Shown here: in pieces, positions 29,110 to 43,180 of the stretch
Position numbering within the stretch: position 1 is the first letter of the stretch
How the letters are laid out: every line of letters begins with the position of its first letter
Origin: Epiperipatus broadwayi
Taxonomy: Eukaryota; Onychophora; Udeonychophora; Euonychophora; Peripatidae
DNA length: 64,000 nt
Assembly: GCA_028023455.1 (NCBI GenBank)
Contig: JAQFVV010012980.1
Coordinates: 188,001-252,000 of the forward strand
Direction of reading: 5' to 3'
The notes under the pieces: model-generated
Told to the model about the DNA's origin: nothing
Database searches by the model: none
What the model saw: the letters and a program-made list of their open reading frames with translations, nothing else
Translations under genes and position numbers: made by a program

Positions 29110-30355
29110 TCAATTATGCCCTACTACTAGGCATTTGAACCTAGAAAATTTATAAAGTAGGCAGATACATAAGTTAAAATTTTTTTTTTTATATATTTTG
29201 ATTTAAAATATTTTTATTCCGGTCGTTAGCCCATTGTCACTAGCTCAGGGAGTATCAGAGATTTATATTTATAATAAGTTCTTATCTAAAAATATATAAA
29301 AAAGAATAAAATAAGCCACTATCAGTAATTAACACACAGACATTTATTTACGCACATATATAAAATTTAGCATTATTTTAGAATAACTTTTACTTTGGAT
29401 TTTAACTTGATTTTATAATTTAAATTTACATTTTAATTTTTATAATATTATAAGTTTACATTTTAATTTTTTATAAGTTCACACAGATGGGTTTATAAAA
29501 TGTGTTTTTAATGTTGAGTATAGATTGGTTACATAGATTACACGGTCAAAAACTTTTCAAAATAAACATAAACGATCAAAATACAAAGTCATTGATACTG
29601 TCAATTGCATAGGAAATACAAGAAACCCAATGGTGTTCATCATAAGACACTGTATTGAAACCAATAACTTAAAAGACATCTGACATAAATACATCTTAGA
29701 TACTCACCATAAGGTATCAATATTTACTGAATGTCTATATATTTTGATCAAATATGAAAACCAAAAAACAATCAAGTGTCTATACACAACTTAAATTTAA
29801 TGCATCTTCATTTAGAGTGTTGAGTATGAATAGACTACATAGATTTGCATTTGAAAAGAAAATATTCAATTCTTGTTTAACTTTAGGCCAAAGGTTCGCA
29901 GTCAAATCAAACATCAATCCATCTGATATATTGATGTGTTCAATGTAATACGAATACGGCAGCACAATTAGGTTAAGAGAAGAAACTGCTTTTCATCAGA
30001 TAGGAAAATTACATTTATCTGATGATGAGAGCAATAAAAAAACTCCATAGAAAGGAACTGCGGTGTCCATCTTATAATTCCTCCCATAAGCAAAACGAGT
30101 GTGTGTGGCGTATAATAGCGATTCTGTCCATAGCGAATCTAGTACTACATCTACTAATTGCACCAATATATCCAATCCATTGACCTAATTCAACTATGAA
30201 ATGAATAACCTAAGATTACCCTCCTCTAATATAACTTTAAAATCTATATAGCCATTTATGCCTGACTTAATTTTAATATTTATATAGTTTAATTTCTTGA
30301 AAAACAGAAATCATAATAAAAACATAAAAGAACAAAAAATAAATAAAATGGAAAT
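29110..30355 (+). repeat. Left arm of a long inverted repeat
   Basis: This arm of about 1.25 kb is the reverse complement, with mismatches and indels, of 30890-32195. Landmarks pairing across the arms include AGGCATTTGAACCTAGAAAA with the 32150s, AGCCCATTGTCACTAGCTCA with 32070-32095, TTCATTTAGAGTGT with 31470s, and TATATCCAATCCATTGACCT with 31060-31085. No protein motif is recognisable in either orientation. Confidence 0.85.
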
Positions 30356-30889
30356 GATTAATTTAATTAGTCAAATGTAAACTAGCCTTGGGCATTTAAA
30401 TGTATAAGCATCGGTTAGATAAGAAAACAATAGAAACTAATAGCCAATGAATGAAAAACAATGGAATCGGACCTAAGTGAAAGGACCATCACATCGTCAT
30501 GACATAATGTCCACTGGATCTGAAAGGCTACTATAAAAAGTGAGGGGAATAATAGATTGTTACGAGATGTGACGATGTGTTAGTGCAGAGTTGAAGGAAA
30601 GATTGAAAAGATGCACTCTTCAATCCCTTCAGTTGTTATAAAAAAAAGAAAATGAAACATCGCTTTTCTTATACTGAGGACAATAGGATCATTGGGGGAT
30701 TTAATGTGGATTCCAAATGGCATGCAATGGATAAAGAGGAACATTTTAAAAATTGTAAGAACTTTAAAAACATTTTGAAATGCTAAGAACTTTAAAATAT
30801 AAACTTTCTCACTCTTTAATTTATAAGAAATAGAATCCTATCTGACCAACGTTATTTATTAATTAGTTATAATTTTATTTAATGTATTT
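30356..30889. other. Spacer of the long inverted repeat
   Basis: About 530 bp between the arms. A G+C-raised piece lies at 30460-30730. No coding motif was recognised. Confidence 0.6.
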
Positions 30890-32195
30890 CTTTTGTAAAA
30901 TCATTTTCATTTTTTTTGTTCTTTAAGTTTATTTATGATTTTTGTTGTGCAATAAATTAAATGATATAAATGTTAAACTTAAGTCGGGCGTGAATGGCTA
31001 TATAGACTTGTAAAGTTATATTAGGGGAGGGAAATCTTAGGTTATTTGTTTCGTAGTTAAATTGAGTTAATGGATTGGATATATTGGTGAAATTAGTAGA
31101 TGTAGTATGAGATCCGCTATGGGCAGGATTGGATATATATGCTACACATCTGTTTGCCTATGGATGGATTTGTAAGTCGGCAAAGGACTGCAGTCCATTT
31201 CTATAGAGTTTTTTGTTTATTGTTCTACTTGCCAACAGATGTAGCATTCCTGTTGGTAGAGAGACAATGTCTTCTCTAACTCTACTTACTGTTCAGATGT
31301 ACATTCCTGACAGTATAGTAATTTATGTTGTCATATTTTCATGCTACATTGAATACATAAATGTACCAGATGGATTGGAGCTGGTTTGACTGCAAACTTT
31401 TGGCCTAAGGTTAAATAACAATAGAATATTTTTTTTCAAATGCAAATCTATGTAGTCTATTCATACTCGACACTCTAAATAAAAATGCATTGAATTTAAG
31501 TTGGGTATGGAAGTTGCATGGATTTGTTATTGGTTAATTATGTTTTTGGTTTTCATATTTGATCAAAATATATAGACATTCGGTAAATAATGATACCTTA
31601 CAGTGAGTATCTAAAATGTATTTATTCGGATGTCTTTTAAGTTATTGGTGTCATTGTGGTATCTTATGATGGATACCAGTGGGATTCTTGTATTCCCTAT
31701 GCAACTGACAGTATCAATGATTTTGTATTTTGATCATTTATGTTTATTTTGAAATGTTTTTGACCATGTAATCTATAAAACCGATCTATACTCAACATTT
31801 TAAAAACACATTTTATAAATCCATCTGTGCGAATTTATAATATTTAAAATGTAAATTTATAAAAATTAAAATATAAATTAAAATCAAAGTTAAAAATGTA
31901 AATTAAATTTTAAAATGTAAACATGCTAAAATAATAATAAACTTTATATATATGTGTGTAAATAACTGTTTGTATGTTAATTACTGGCAGTGGCTTATTT
32001 TATTCTTTTTTAAAAAAATATTCTTAGATAAGAATTTATGAAATATAAATCTCTGCTGTTCCATTGAGCTAGTGACAATGGGCTAACGATTGGATCTCAA
32101 AATATATAAAATATTTTTTTTTTGACTTATGTATCTGCCTACTTTATAATTTTTTCTAGGTTCAAATGCCTAGATGGCACCCTATAATGCAGTTT
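30890..32195 (-). repeat. Right arm of a long inverted repeat
   Basis: Reverse-complement partner of 29110-30355. Its outer end (CTAGGTTCAAATGCCTAG... at 32157) resembles a tRNA-type B box, so a SINE may lie at the arm ends. A (TA)n tract follows 30 bp later. The arms have diverged noticeably, so this is not a recent duplication; the structure could be a foldback element or two inverted copies of one repeat. Confidence 0.85.
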
Positions 32196-32219
32196 ACATT
32201 AAGTAGCTATCTCCAGATC

Positions 32220-32225
<6 letters not shown>

Positions 32226-32257
<32 letters not shown>
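32226..32257. repeat. (TA)n microsatellite
   Basis: Short TA tract of about 32 bp just outside the long inverted repeat. Confidence 0.9.
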
Positions 32258-33644
<1,387 letters not shown>

Positions 33645-34620
33645 ATTAATTAAAAACAATATTGTAATTATAATTGAAAGAATATTTTTAACGGTTTACA
33701 AACAATTACAAACAATCTTTAAATCCGCAGAAGTACTTTCGGTTACTTTCTAACCTTCCCCAACTGCCATTAAATTCAAAAACTAAAAGTGGAAGCAAAC
33801 ATCATCAATTCAAATTCCACAAATCTCATATTTTAATGTTAGAAGCTTGTCGATTTATTAAATGCATTTTATTCCTGTTTATAAAAAAAATTGCCTCTTT
33901 AATTTTTCTTTTACTATAGGTTCTCTCTTCATGAAGAATTTTCACATTTTCAAAATTGAATTTAAATTTATATTTACATGTTTTTTCGTGATCGAAGAAA
34001 ACTGAAGAAGATATTAAATCACCATTATTTTTATTTTTACATGCTTATATAACAATTCATGTTTCTTCAATATTTTCTCAATGCTGCACCTAGATTCACC
34101 TATATATGATAGCATACAATCACAAAAAATTTGATATATGACGTTACTTTTTTGCTTGACAGGTATGACATCCTTAGAATTATTAACTAATTTATTAATA
34201 TTGTTTGGAACATAGAATGAAACATTAAATACATTCTTTTATAAATCCTTAAAAAATTTTTCTTGTGGATTTGAAATAAATGGAATAGATATCCATTTTT
34301 TATTATTAATCTTCATTTCTTTTAAATTATAATATATTTTTTTTTAAATTGACTTAACATATTATTTATTTGTTTCATTTTATAACCAACATCAAGCAAT
34401 TCCTTGGCAAATATCTCAATATTTTTCAATTTATCACTTTGGTAATGACATAATTTTTTCATTTCAAAACAAAAAAAGATTTAAAACTTGCCAACTTATG
34501 CATCATTGGTACTTTTGATTTACAATTTATATATTCTCTTTTTTGCAATGGCTTAATTATTAGTTTATAATTTAATATACTGTTATCTCTTGTGATCATA
34601 TGGTTTTGAAATAATTTTTA
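33645..34620 (-). mobile_element. Penelope-like element, 5'-truncated (RT tail and GIY-YIG)
   Basis: The minus-strand translation gives INYKLIIKPLQKREYINC and MMHKLASFKSF (the segment after the RT palm). It continues with the linker KLKNIEIFAKELLDVGYKM, then NINKLVNNSKDVIPV and NVIYQIFCDCMLSYIGESR (GIY-YIG core with intact YIG, near 34091-34150). The nuclease body follows: SVFFDHEKTCKYKF, NVKILHEERTYSKRKIKE and FFINRNKMHLINRQAS, then a stop near 33840. The GIY-YIG part is almost continuous, interrupted mainly by one frameshift upstream near 34260. It is the best-preserved nuclease of this subfamily in the window. The 3' UTR (33645-33835) ends at the (TA)n tract. Confidence 0.8.
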
Positions 34621-34689
34621 CTAACTTTAGAATTAATGCTTATGCATAGAGTAGAGATAGGAAGGGAACATAAAATATTAATTTTCAGT

Positions 34690-35180
34690 GGCAACCTCAT
34701 ACAAATCCACAGGAACATCTTGGGACTCTTCTAGTATTGTTTTGTCTTAGCCAAGCCAATGAAGCTGAGCATGTGGCTATTGCCAGCCACAGTTTAAAAG
34801 CCATGGCCAATGATTAGTGGTGTTTGCTGCAAAAGCAGTCTGCCATGTTTGAAGAGTATAAGACATTCTATTGCAGAATTTTTGGGGAGAAGACAGTCAC
34901 ATGGGTATCCTACATACATTGATGTCCAAGAAATACCAAGCTCACCATACAAAAACTTTCACACTATTTTTTTGCTTCAGGTGGCCAAGTTTAAAACCTT
35001 CACTGCATTTCCTTATTCCAATTCTTAAATCATTCATATCATCAGATGAAACATGACCTGCTTGGTTGCAGAGCATGATGCTCTGCAGTAAAATTTTTGA
35101 TATTATAGAAATGACCAATTTTTTAACATCCCTTGACAATGGGATATTGAATCCAAGACTGCAGCACATGTAAAAAAATA
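34690..35180 (+). pseudogene. Gypsy Gag-like region
   Basis: Across several frames the text reads LFCLSQANEAEHVAIASH, AMFEEYKTFYCRIFGE, DSHMGILHTLMSKKYQAHH and FRWPSLKPSLHFLIP. This has the feel of the Gag capsid segment of Gypsy elements (short helices ending in a W/F-rich 'FxxxFxG' piece). Near 35155 CSTCKKIHYEKSKG could be the remains of a zinc knuckle. Assignment rests on position before the protease and on texture, so it is tentative. Confidence 0.45.
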
Positions 35181-35184
35181 CACT

Positions 35185-35720
35185 ATGAGAAATCAAAAGG
35201 CAAAAGAAGAAAAGGATCCAGAGCTTGGCCATCAATATGACAAACAAAGAGGAGAAAATTTAATGTCAGGCAGCAACAGCCCAAGGAATATGATTATTCA
35301 TGAGAATGATGACAATGAAGAGAGAAAAATGATGAACATATCACCTACAATAGGAGTACAGGTTGGATCCCAAAGCATGAAGAATTTATTAGATTCCAGA
35401 TGTCAGGTATCAATAGTATTGAGAATATGGGTAAATACTCTCAAGGAAGACAAAACCAAAATCATGCAACTCCCTACTCTCCCTATTACTTTAACCCTAG
35501 CAAACAGAAAAAAAAACTGTGAGAATTATCAGGTTTGGATAAAGAATGTGTTGGAAAAACTTACATTTGCAACACATTCCTGATAATGTCAGGACTAGTC
35601 TATGACATAGTACTAGGATCTGACTTTCTGCAAAATAATTGCATCACTGATTATTCCAAAAGGACTTGTCAGATCCACAAGAAAAATATCCATTTTGAAA
35701 TCAATAATCAAACATGTTGA
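35185..35720 (+). pseudogene. Gypsy aspartic protease
   Basis: The open segment 35185-35583 contains NLLDSRCQVSIV, equivalent to the LLDSGxxVS active-site box of retropepsins with the Gly replaced by Arg. It ends with the flap/linker region. The second half in another frame (35535-35720) has LVYDIVLGSDFLQNNCITDYS, matching the ILGxDFL box near the protease C-terminus. The enzyme would process Gag-Pol; loss of the DSG glycine and the frameshift make it inactive. Confidence 0.8.
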
Positions 35721-35861
35721 AGGGAAAAAAGTTGCCTTATTCAGCCAGTTGATCCAACCTGAAATTCAACCAAGGTACAAGAGGCAGATCTTCAAGAACC
35801 TGGTCACAGAATCCATATGAAGGAAATCATGGAGTAATACTACTGTGTATTTTCAAACACT

Positions 35862-36610
35862 ATGGGTAAGATCAGAGGATATAATCTCCAGATACAGATC
35901 AAAGAGGAGTCCTGTGCCCAATGCAAAATGTATACAGTTTCCGTCCAGTATAAGCAAGAAGTAGAAATGCAAATTAAACAAATGATAGATTGGGACATCA
36001 TTGAGAATATGTCATCCCCATACAATAACCCCATTGTTGTGGTCAGAAAAAAGAATGGGATCATTTGGTTATGTCTTGATGCTCACCATCTTAATAATAT
36101 AAACAATTCCTGAGAGAGACACACCTCCATCCATACAGGAAATATTCATTCAGCTAGCTGTAAAACTGTTTTCCACCTTGGACCTTATGGACAGCTATTG
36201 GAAGATGGTTTTGGACCTGCAGGACTGGAACTATACTGCTTTCAGATACAATGGTCATACCCATGTATTCAAAAGGTCCCATTTGGACTCTTCAATAGTG
36301 AGTGGGATTGACGCAATGTCTGAAACAGGTAATATCTGATGACATGCAGCAACACATGGTATGCTACATCGATGATATCATCATTGCCTCAAAGGCAAAT
36401 GAGAACATTTGAAATAACTTGAAACAGTTCTTCAGAGAATGCCAGAGGGAAAATATCACAATGAACTTGGAAAAGAGTAAATTCCCAATTAAGAGATAAC
36501 ATTTATAGGTCACATAATAAACAAGCACAGGATAAAAGTCCATCCCAAAAAGGTGGATGCTATTGAAATTTTTCCAACTCCTCATAACCTTAAATGGCTC
36601 AGATCCTTTT
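35862..36610 (+). pseudogene. Gypsy reverse transcriptase
   Basis: The segment 35862-36113 shows MIDWDIIENMSSPYNNPIVV and RKKNGIIWLCLDAHHLNNI, the I.PS.SP...VV.KK.G..R.C.D...LN box. Downstream in shifted frames come LFSTLDLMDSYWKMVL, with the catalytic Asp preserved, and FRYNGHTHVFKR. Then CYIDDIIIASK appears at 36362-36394, with an intact YIDD box at 36365-36376. The catalytic residues survive but the reading frame does not. Confidence 0.85.
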
Positions 36611-37085
36611 TAGGATTATGAAATTTTTATCACAGGTTTTATCCATGGTTTTCCAGTGAAACTACGAACCTTGTTAAAAAGGATCAAAGATGGAAGTGGT
36701 CAATGATTCATGATCAAGACCTCAGTACCATAAAGAAAAAATTCTTACATGCCATTATGCTACACCATCCTGATTTCAGAAGGCCATTCTATGTACAGAT
36801 AGATAGTAGCAGAAGGGGCCTTGGTGCAGTGTTATTCCAGACTGGTGAGGATAAAGAACATTTGTGTACTTTAGGTTTAGCAGCCAGACTTTGAAAATAC
36901 CAGAGGTGAATTATACTACCACAAAGCAAAAGACCCTTGCCATTATTTGGGCCTGCCAAAAATTTCAGAATTTTTTACTGGGCACCAAGGTAATCATTAG
37001 CACTGACCACAAATGCTTGGAGTTCTTAAATAAGAGGTTCCTCACAAATGACCATCTCATCAGGTGGAGCTTAACATAGCAAAAA
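36611..37085 (+). pseudogene. Gypsy RNase H domain
   Basis: Two open pieces hold the RNase H core. FYVQIDSSRRGLGAVLFQTG (36790-36850) corresponds to the D-S-S...G.GAVL box. EVNYTTTKQKTLAIIWACQK and VIISTDHKCLEFLNKRF (36900-37040) carry the catalytic E and the TDH motif. The break between them is a single frameshift near 36890. RNase H removes RNA from the RNA-DNA hybrid during element replication. Confidence 0.85.
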
Positions 37086-37399
37086 TTTAGGTACAGTTAA
37101 ATGTATTGCCCTGGCCTGAAGAATGTAGTGATTGATATTCTGAGCTTTCACTCTGTACCAAGCCAAGGACAAAACCCCCAATTGTTAGAGAACACAGTCA
37201 GAATCATGGCAATTTTAAAGGGCACATAAATAGAATCTGAACTGAAAAACTTCCAATATTGGCACAAGACAGAACCTCACTATTGTCAGATTATTCATGA
37301 ATTACAGAATGGTAGCTCTAACCATATAAACCCCCTAAGAGGAAACACAGTGTGATATTGATTAAGTGATGGTGTTCTGAAACATACATCCTGGGAAAA

Positions 37400-38454
37400 T
37401 ATGACCGATGGAAAATCATGACTCCCCATAGACTAAGAATATGCCTTATAAATCATGTGCACCAAGCATTGGGGCATTTTGGAGCAAAAGAGACTGATTA
37501 GGCCCTAGAAAGGCAGTTTTACTGGCCAGGCATGTATAGCCTTATCCTCCTCATGTTAAGAAAATGCACTAAATGTGTGCAAAATAAATTTCTGAATAAA
37601 TCATATGCAGGTAGGTTTATGCAGGTATGATTTAACCCATCGCAGCATCCAAACCAAATGAATTGCTTTCAGTTGACCATTATGGTCCCCTTTCTGCATT
37701 CTGGATGTTCCATTATTCTCTAGTCACATATGATGTGTTCTCCAAGTATGTGTGGGCATACCCAGTCAGGGCTGCTGATTCTAAGAACACCATCCATGAT
37801 CTCCAAAGCAGGCAATTTTTGAAAGTTAAAAAACCTGCACAATTCTCTATGACCATGGCTCTGCATTTACCTCTAAGGAATGGAGAGTTCGGATATCTAA
37901 ACAAAATTTAAAGCACCAATTAACCCCGAGTCTAACCCATATGAAAGAGTTATGAGAGAGATCAATCTACTCTTCCACACATATACTCCTATGGATCATC
38001 ATGGTTGGGTGGATAAAACTGATAAAATCATATCTTACAGTAACCATACCATTAACGGGTCCACCAGTTTCATTCCAAGAAGACTCCATTTTGGAGAATC
38101 ATGTCTGGTAATTTTCAGGACACTTCTCCAAAGGACCACCCACCTATCAACCCCAGCCTAGAACAGAGAGATACATGGACACAAGTGACCCAAATGGCTC
38201 ATTCTCATATCTAAAAAGGGTACATTCAATGACACCAATTTCATGTGGGGAATAGTGTTTGGTTGAGAGCACTGAAACATAGAAACATGATGAAAAGAGA
38301 ATTCAAAAAGGTTCCCCCCTTGTATCATGGACCATGCAGGATTCACCAAATTTATAGGGAGAATGCATTCCTGTTGGAAGGGGATGATGTGGTAAAAGGA
38401 ACTCTTAATGAAAATCATCTTAAACCATATGTGCCTCCAGACCCAGAAAAATAA
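37400..38454 (+). pseudogene. Gypsy integrase and GPY/F-like module
   Basis: The HHCC finger is recognisable at 37455-37590 (HQALGHFGAKETD and MLRKCTKCVQN). The catalytic core follows with LSVDHYGPLSAFWMFHYSLV and KYVWAYPVRAADSKN (37660-37790). The C-terminal piece 38245-38454 contains PPLYHGPCRIHQIYREN and ends HLKPYVPPDPEK, which resembles the GPY/F module that follows many Gypsy integrases. Frame breaks lie between the pieces. Confidence 0.8.
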
Positions 38455-38460
38455 AATAAA

Positions 38461-39300
38461 AAGACAAACCGGTCAGTCAAATCATTGCAGACACCCTAAT
38501 TAAATTAAAAAAAAAAATGAATATAATAATAAAGTCCAACTTTATTCCAGTTTATAAGTCAATTCATTCAGTTTAATATTTTGTTCAAAGATTTCTTTTG
38601 TAATATGCCAGTTCAGCTCAACTTCACAAGTTTGAGATAAAATTGTTGTTTTTTTTAAAAAAGAAACAAAAGCAAAGTAAATTATAATGATAAGGATTTA
38701 TTTATCATTCACTCCCTGTAAGATTGAATATAGATTATTTTAAAATATACTTGTGGGGTTGATCATTCTAAAACTTTCTTGTTTAATTATTTTTTAATTT
38801 TTGTTTATGGAAGATCACAATAAAGAATGAAGTGTTAATTAGTCTTTTCGCCAAATGCGCTAAACAGAAGTTTTAATTTTGTTTGAAGCGTATATGAAAA
38901 AGCATAACGGACTAATCAAATAAAACAATTAATTAAATGTCTCATTTGATATTTATAACCTAATTCACTAATATACATATCATTATGCAAGGGAATTAAA
39001 CAATTGAAGTTATTATATTAAACACTACTTTTATTCTCATATGCATATTGTACTGCCTGCATAGTTTAACAATTCTTCAGTATTTCAAATACTTGGTCAT
39101 TCTGAAATCTTCAAGAATCCAAAGTTTTCCCTCCCTTTTGAAATCATTCATAATCTGGGATTATACTCCTTGTGGAATGAGAGGTTAAAGTTTGGATGCT
39201 CTATGGAAAAGACCATATGCCAGCTCCCCAAACCTACCTCAACCTTCATGTGAACATACATCTCCATGAAAATATGTTCAATGATGAAACTATTAGACTA
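38461..39300. other. Non-coding flank of the Gypsy remnant
   Basis: AT-rich. A search by eye for a copy of this stretch upstream of 34690, which would be the other LTR, found none. Confidence 0.5.
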
Positions 39301-40027
39301 TCTGGGGATTTCCTATCTATATGTTTAACCTTTCTATGTTAGTAGTTTCAATATCCATTCATTAAATTGTTTTGCTTGTTTTATCCGATTAAGAAATAAG
39401 GGTATTGGAAGTGCGAATCATGTTAGAAGTATTGTATAGATTCCTGTAGTGTGCTTGGTTTAAAGCTGCCTACCCTTTTAAAATTAAAGAATATTAGTCA
39501 AAAGAAAATATATGTACAATATAGAAATAAAATAAATGTTTTTATTTTTGCTATAAACAAATGTGGTTTATAACTTTGACCATATGGCTCCTACTAATTT
39601 AAATCATTCATCAATCCTTTATTTCTTGTGTAAAGAGAGTTTATTTTGGCAAGGTGAATCTGGGGATTTCCTATCTATATGTTTAACCTTTCTATGTTAG
39701 TAGTTTCAATATACATTCATTAAATTGTTTTGCTTGTTTTATCCGATTAAGAAATAAAGGTATTGGAAGTGCGAATCATGTTAGAAGTATTGTATAGATT
39801 CCTGTAGTGTGCTTGGTTTAAAGCTGCCTACCTTTTAAAATTAAAGAATATTAGTCAAAAGAAAATATATGTACAATATAGAAATAAAATAAATGTTTTT
39901 ATTTTTGCTATAAACAAATGTGGTTTATAACTTTGACCATATGGCTCCTACTAATTTAAATCATTCATCAATCCTTTATCAATCCTTTATTTCTTGTGTA
40001 AAGAGAGTTTATTTTGGCAAGGTGAAT
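39301..40027. repeat. Recent direct tandem duplication, about 360-bp unit
   Basis: Unit 1 (39301-39658) and unit 2 (39659-40027) are nearly identical over their full length; both start TCTGGGGATTTCCTATCTAT and end GGCAAGGTGAA. The few differences include CATCC/CATAC, one G/A, one T lost, and an extra copy of ATCAATCCTTT in unit 2 near 39969-39989. No gene lies in the unit. The near identity implies a recent event or an assembly duplication. Confidence 0.95.
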
Positions 40028-40349
40028 TCACACACATGACCTAAAGCAACATATTGTATAACTTCTGCTAAGAACAATTAAAAATGATTCAGTGTTAACA
40101 TAATAAATGTAAACATATCTAAAGTGAAATCGCTATATATATAGATTTACATTGTATTCATGCTAGTTTGATATTAAAATACATTAAAAATCCAATCCAG
40201 AGTTCAAATTTTTATTTTGGTTAGTTTTTAAATATAAAAAGATTTTATATAATTATGTATTATTATAATTCATATATCTTATCCAGGGATTCATCCTCAA
40301 CAACCCTAGTTTGAGTCTCATGTCTATGTACTACTGTGTAATGCCAGAT

Positions 40350-40467
<118 letters not shown>

Positions 40468-40629
40468 AACCATTGTCAAATGAAACTCCTTTTAACAATT
40501 AAAATTAAATCACACTTTTATTTATGTTAGAATATATTTTTATAGATAATAAAAATTACAACTTGAACACAGAGATAAAAAATATTTATAAAAAAATAAT
40601 CACAATGTCTGTGATCATGTTGCAAAATT

Positions 40630-41227
<598 letters not shown>

Positions 41228-41229
41228 AG

Positions 41230-41583
41230 TACAAGAAGCAGGTATAGTACAACAAATGCCAGCATTCATTTTTCCTGATTCTCCTGTTTGTCTCAGAATC
41301 TATCCTTATATACCTCCAGGATTTTCTTTTCAATATGCTGAATTTGCTTATGGTTTGCACCGACTGATTTATAAGTACACTCCATTAGCTTTTGGAAATG
41401 TAAGCTTTATTGCAAAAACAGAATTCTATGATATTGTTGATAAAGTAAAGACAGCTTTAAATACATTATGCATCACAAATGCACATCAAGATTTTTATGA
41501 GAGAAGATTACACTGGCTTGTAGCTACAAATATTAGTGTAGATAATATAATATACGCTGTGACAAGGATCACTATAAAGTTAT
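41230..41583 (+). CDS. Candidate internal exon of an unidentified host protein
   Basis: Exactly 354 nt (118 codons) lie between ATAATTTAG (acceptor AG at 41228-41229) and GTAAGTA (donor GT at 41584-41585). The frame is open throughout, starts with two bases of a codon and ends with one. The G+C content is higher than the flanks. The translation has ordinary composition: QEAGIVQQMPAFIFPDSP, then CLRIYPYIPPGFSFQYAEFA, YGLHRLIYKYTPLAFGNVSF, DKVKTALNTLCITNAHQDFY and ERRLHWLVATNISVDNIIYA. No transposon motif is present. I do not recognise the family and see no clear signal peptide or membrane segment. The start phase fits the end of the candidate exon at 24773-24829. The donor is a near-perfect consensus. 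It may be a live exon or a relic of one. Confidence 0.6.
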
Positions 41584-41991
41584 GTAAGTATAATTTTAAT
41601 TAGATAAATGTTTAATGTTATTGTTTCCATAATCAATTATTAAATCAAATCCTTAATAGTAAAATAAAGTTTCATTACCAAATTGAAAAAAAATAAGTAA
41701 TGACATTTTTATTTGAAAAACACATCTTTTTTTAATGCTGCATAGTCAAAACAATTTTGTAGTTTAGCTCTAAAAAGGTAAGAGGAGTAGATTCCCTGAA
41801 ATACCTTAATCTATTAATATAAATGGATAAAATAGACACACAAAATAAATAAGATTTAAAATAAATAACCATATCTTTATAAAATACAAAAGTTTTTTTT
41901 TTAAAATAAAATAATTGTTCTATTTAAAAAAAATAAATTCAACCAAAATAATTAACAAAATAGTCAACAATTCAATCCATATAACTAAAAG
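41584..41991. other. AT-rich DNA between candidate exon and RTE element
   Basis: Presumably intron sequence. Only A/T-rich runs are visible. Confidence 0.5.
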
Positions 41992-42449
41992 GGCTGCAGA
42001 AAGGAGTTTGCTATTTACTGAAAGGAGACCCTTTCATTCCTCTTGGAGGCCTTAAAAGAACAGAGCAGGGCAAACTCCTAATGCCCACTCCATACATTCT
42101 TGTCAGTACAGCTGTTATTACTATGTGATTATTCATATAGTATACAAAAATGGATAGGCTGCTCACCAACATGCATTACCAGTGTTGTGAGCCTATTGGC
42201 TTTTTACCCTGAGTTTAAGATCAAGAAATGCCATGATCTTTCTTCTGATAAGCCTGGTAAAGCAGAATGAATATTTGTGTAAATAATATTTTTTTTCCAA
42301 TAGTTATATACAATTATGACAGACAAAAATAAATCATATCTCTTATTCCCAGGAGGCTGTAAAGTCTTCAACCAAGACAGTGGTTGGTCACCGAAGTCAG
42401 TAACTGCTAAGAATCTTATGATTGTGGGCCCAGGCTGCCATTTGATGAT

Positions 42450-43180
42450 GACTTTTTATTTGGGTACTTATAATTTCAGATCACTTTCAAGTGAAGGAAA
42501 TTGCAATAATCAGAAGAAGAATTGTTTTATACTAAATGGGGCATTATTTGACTTTGTGAAGTTAGAAGAAAAACTGAAGAGATAATTGATTTAAAAAGTG
42601 GATATGCACTCTATTATAAAGGCACAAATATTGGAAATACACAAGTGGAGTAGGATTCATTATAAATAAAAAGTGGAAGAACAACATTGTGGAGATTGAT
42701 GGTGTATCAGACAGAGTGGCAAGATTAGTTAAACAACTTAATAGCAGATAATTCAGGTTTATGCCCCAACAAGTGCTCATAGTGATGAAGTTATAGAAGA
42801 TTTTTATATGGAAGCACAAAAGGCTTTTGATCAGAGTAAACAACATTTTTAAATTGTTATGGGAGACTTTAAGGCTAGAATTGGTAAATAAATGAAAGAT
42901 GAAAATGCTGTAGATAATTTTGGTTATGGTAATAGAAATGAGAGAGGACATAGACTTGTGGAGTTTGCAGAAAAAGAAAAACTTTATATTATGAATTCTT
43001 TTTTTGAGAAAAATGTTAAAGGAAATTGACATGGAAGCACTCAAATGAAGGTACAGCAGAATTGGATTATATTTTGACTAACAGAAAATACTTATTTGAA
43101 GATTGTAATGTTCTTAATAAATTTAACACAGGAAGTGATCATCAATGAGTAAGATGTAAAATACATGTTAATGCAAAACT
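42450..43180 (+). pseudogene. RTE endonuclease domain
   Basis: The pieces, in changing frames, are FYLGTYNFRSLSSEG (the N-terminal TYNxRTL box), SGYALYYKGTNIGNTQV, then after a frameshift GFIINKKWKNNIVEIDGVSD and RVARLV. These are followed by VYAPTSAHSDE-like text with VMGDFKARIG (the GDFNA box, Asn changed to Lys), NERGHRLVEFAEKEKLYIMN, and a GSDH remnant near 43133. This is the APE-type nicking domain. In vertebrates related RTE endonucleases are annotated as craniofacial-development-protein-2-like. At least four frame breaks are present. Confidence 0.8.

Larger units (their letters stand above)
34690..38460 (+). mobile_element. Ty3/Gypsy LTR-retrotransposon internal region, degenerate
   Basis: The Gypsy gene order is visible along 3.8 kb: a Gag-like region, aspartic protease, RT, RNase H, integrase with zinc finger, and a GPY/F-like module. 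Stops and frameshifts are frequent. I could not find paired LTRs flanking it, so it is either LTR-less by decay or truncated. Segment entries follow. The class is assigned from the order RT - RNase H - integrase. Confidence 0.85.

Noticed and set aside
29754-29965. Overlapping 60-codon frames on both strands
   Set aside because: They lie in the arm of the long inverted repeat, are not preserved in the other arm, and have no motif.
42562-43044. 160-codon minus-strand open frame
   Set aside because: Shadow of the RTE endonuclease region on the opposite strand; it has no motif of its own.
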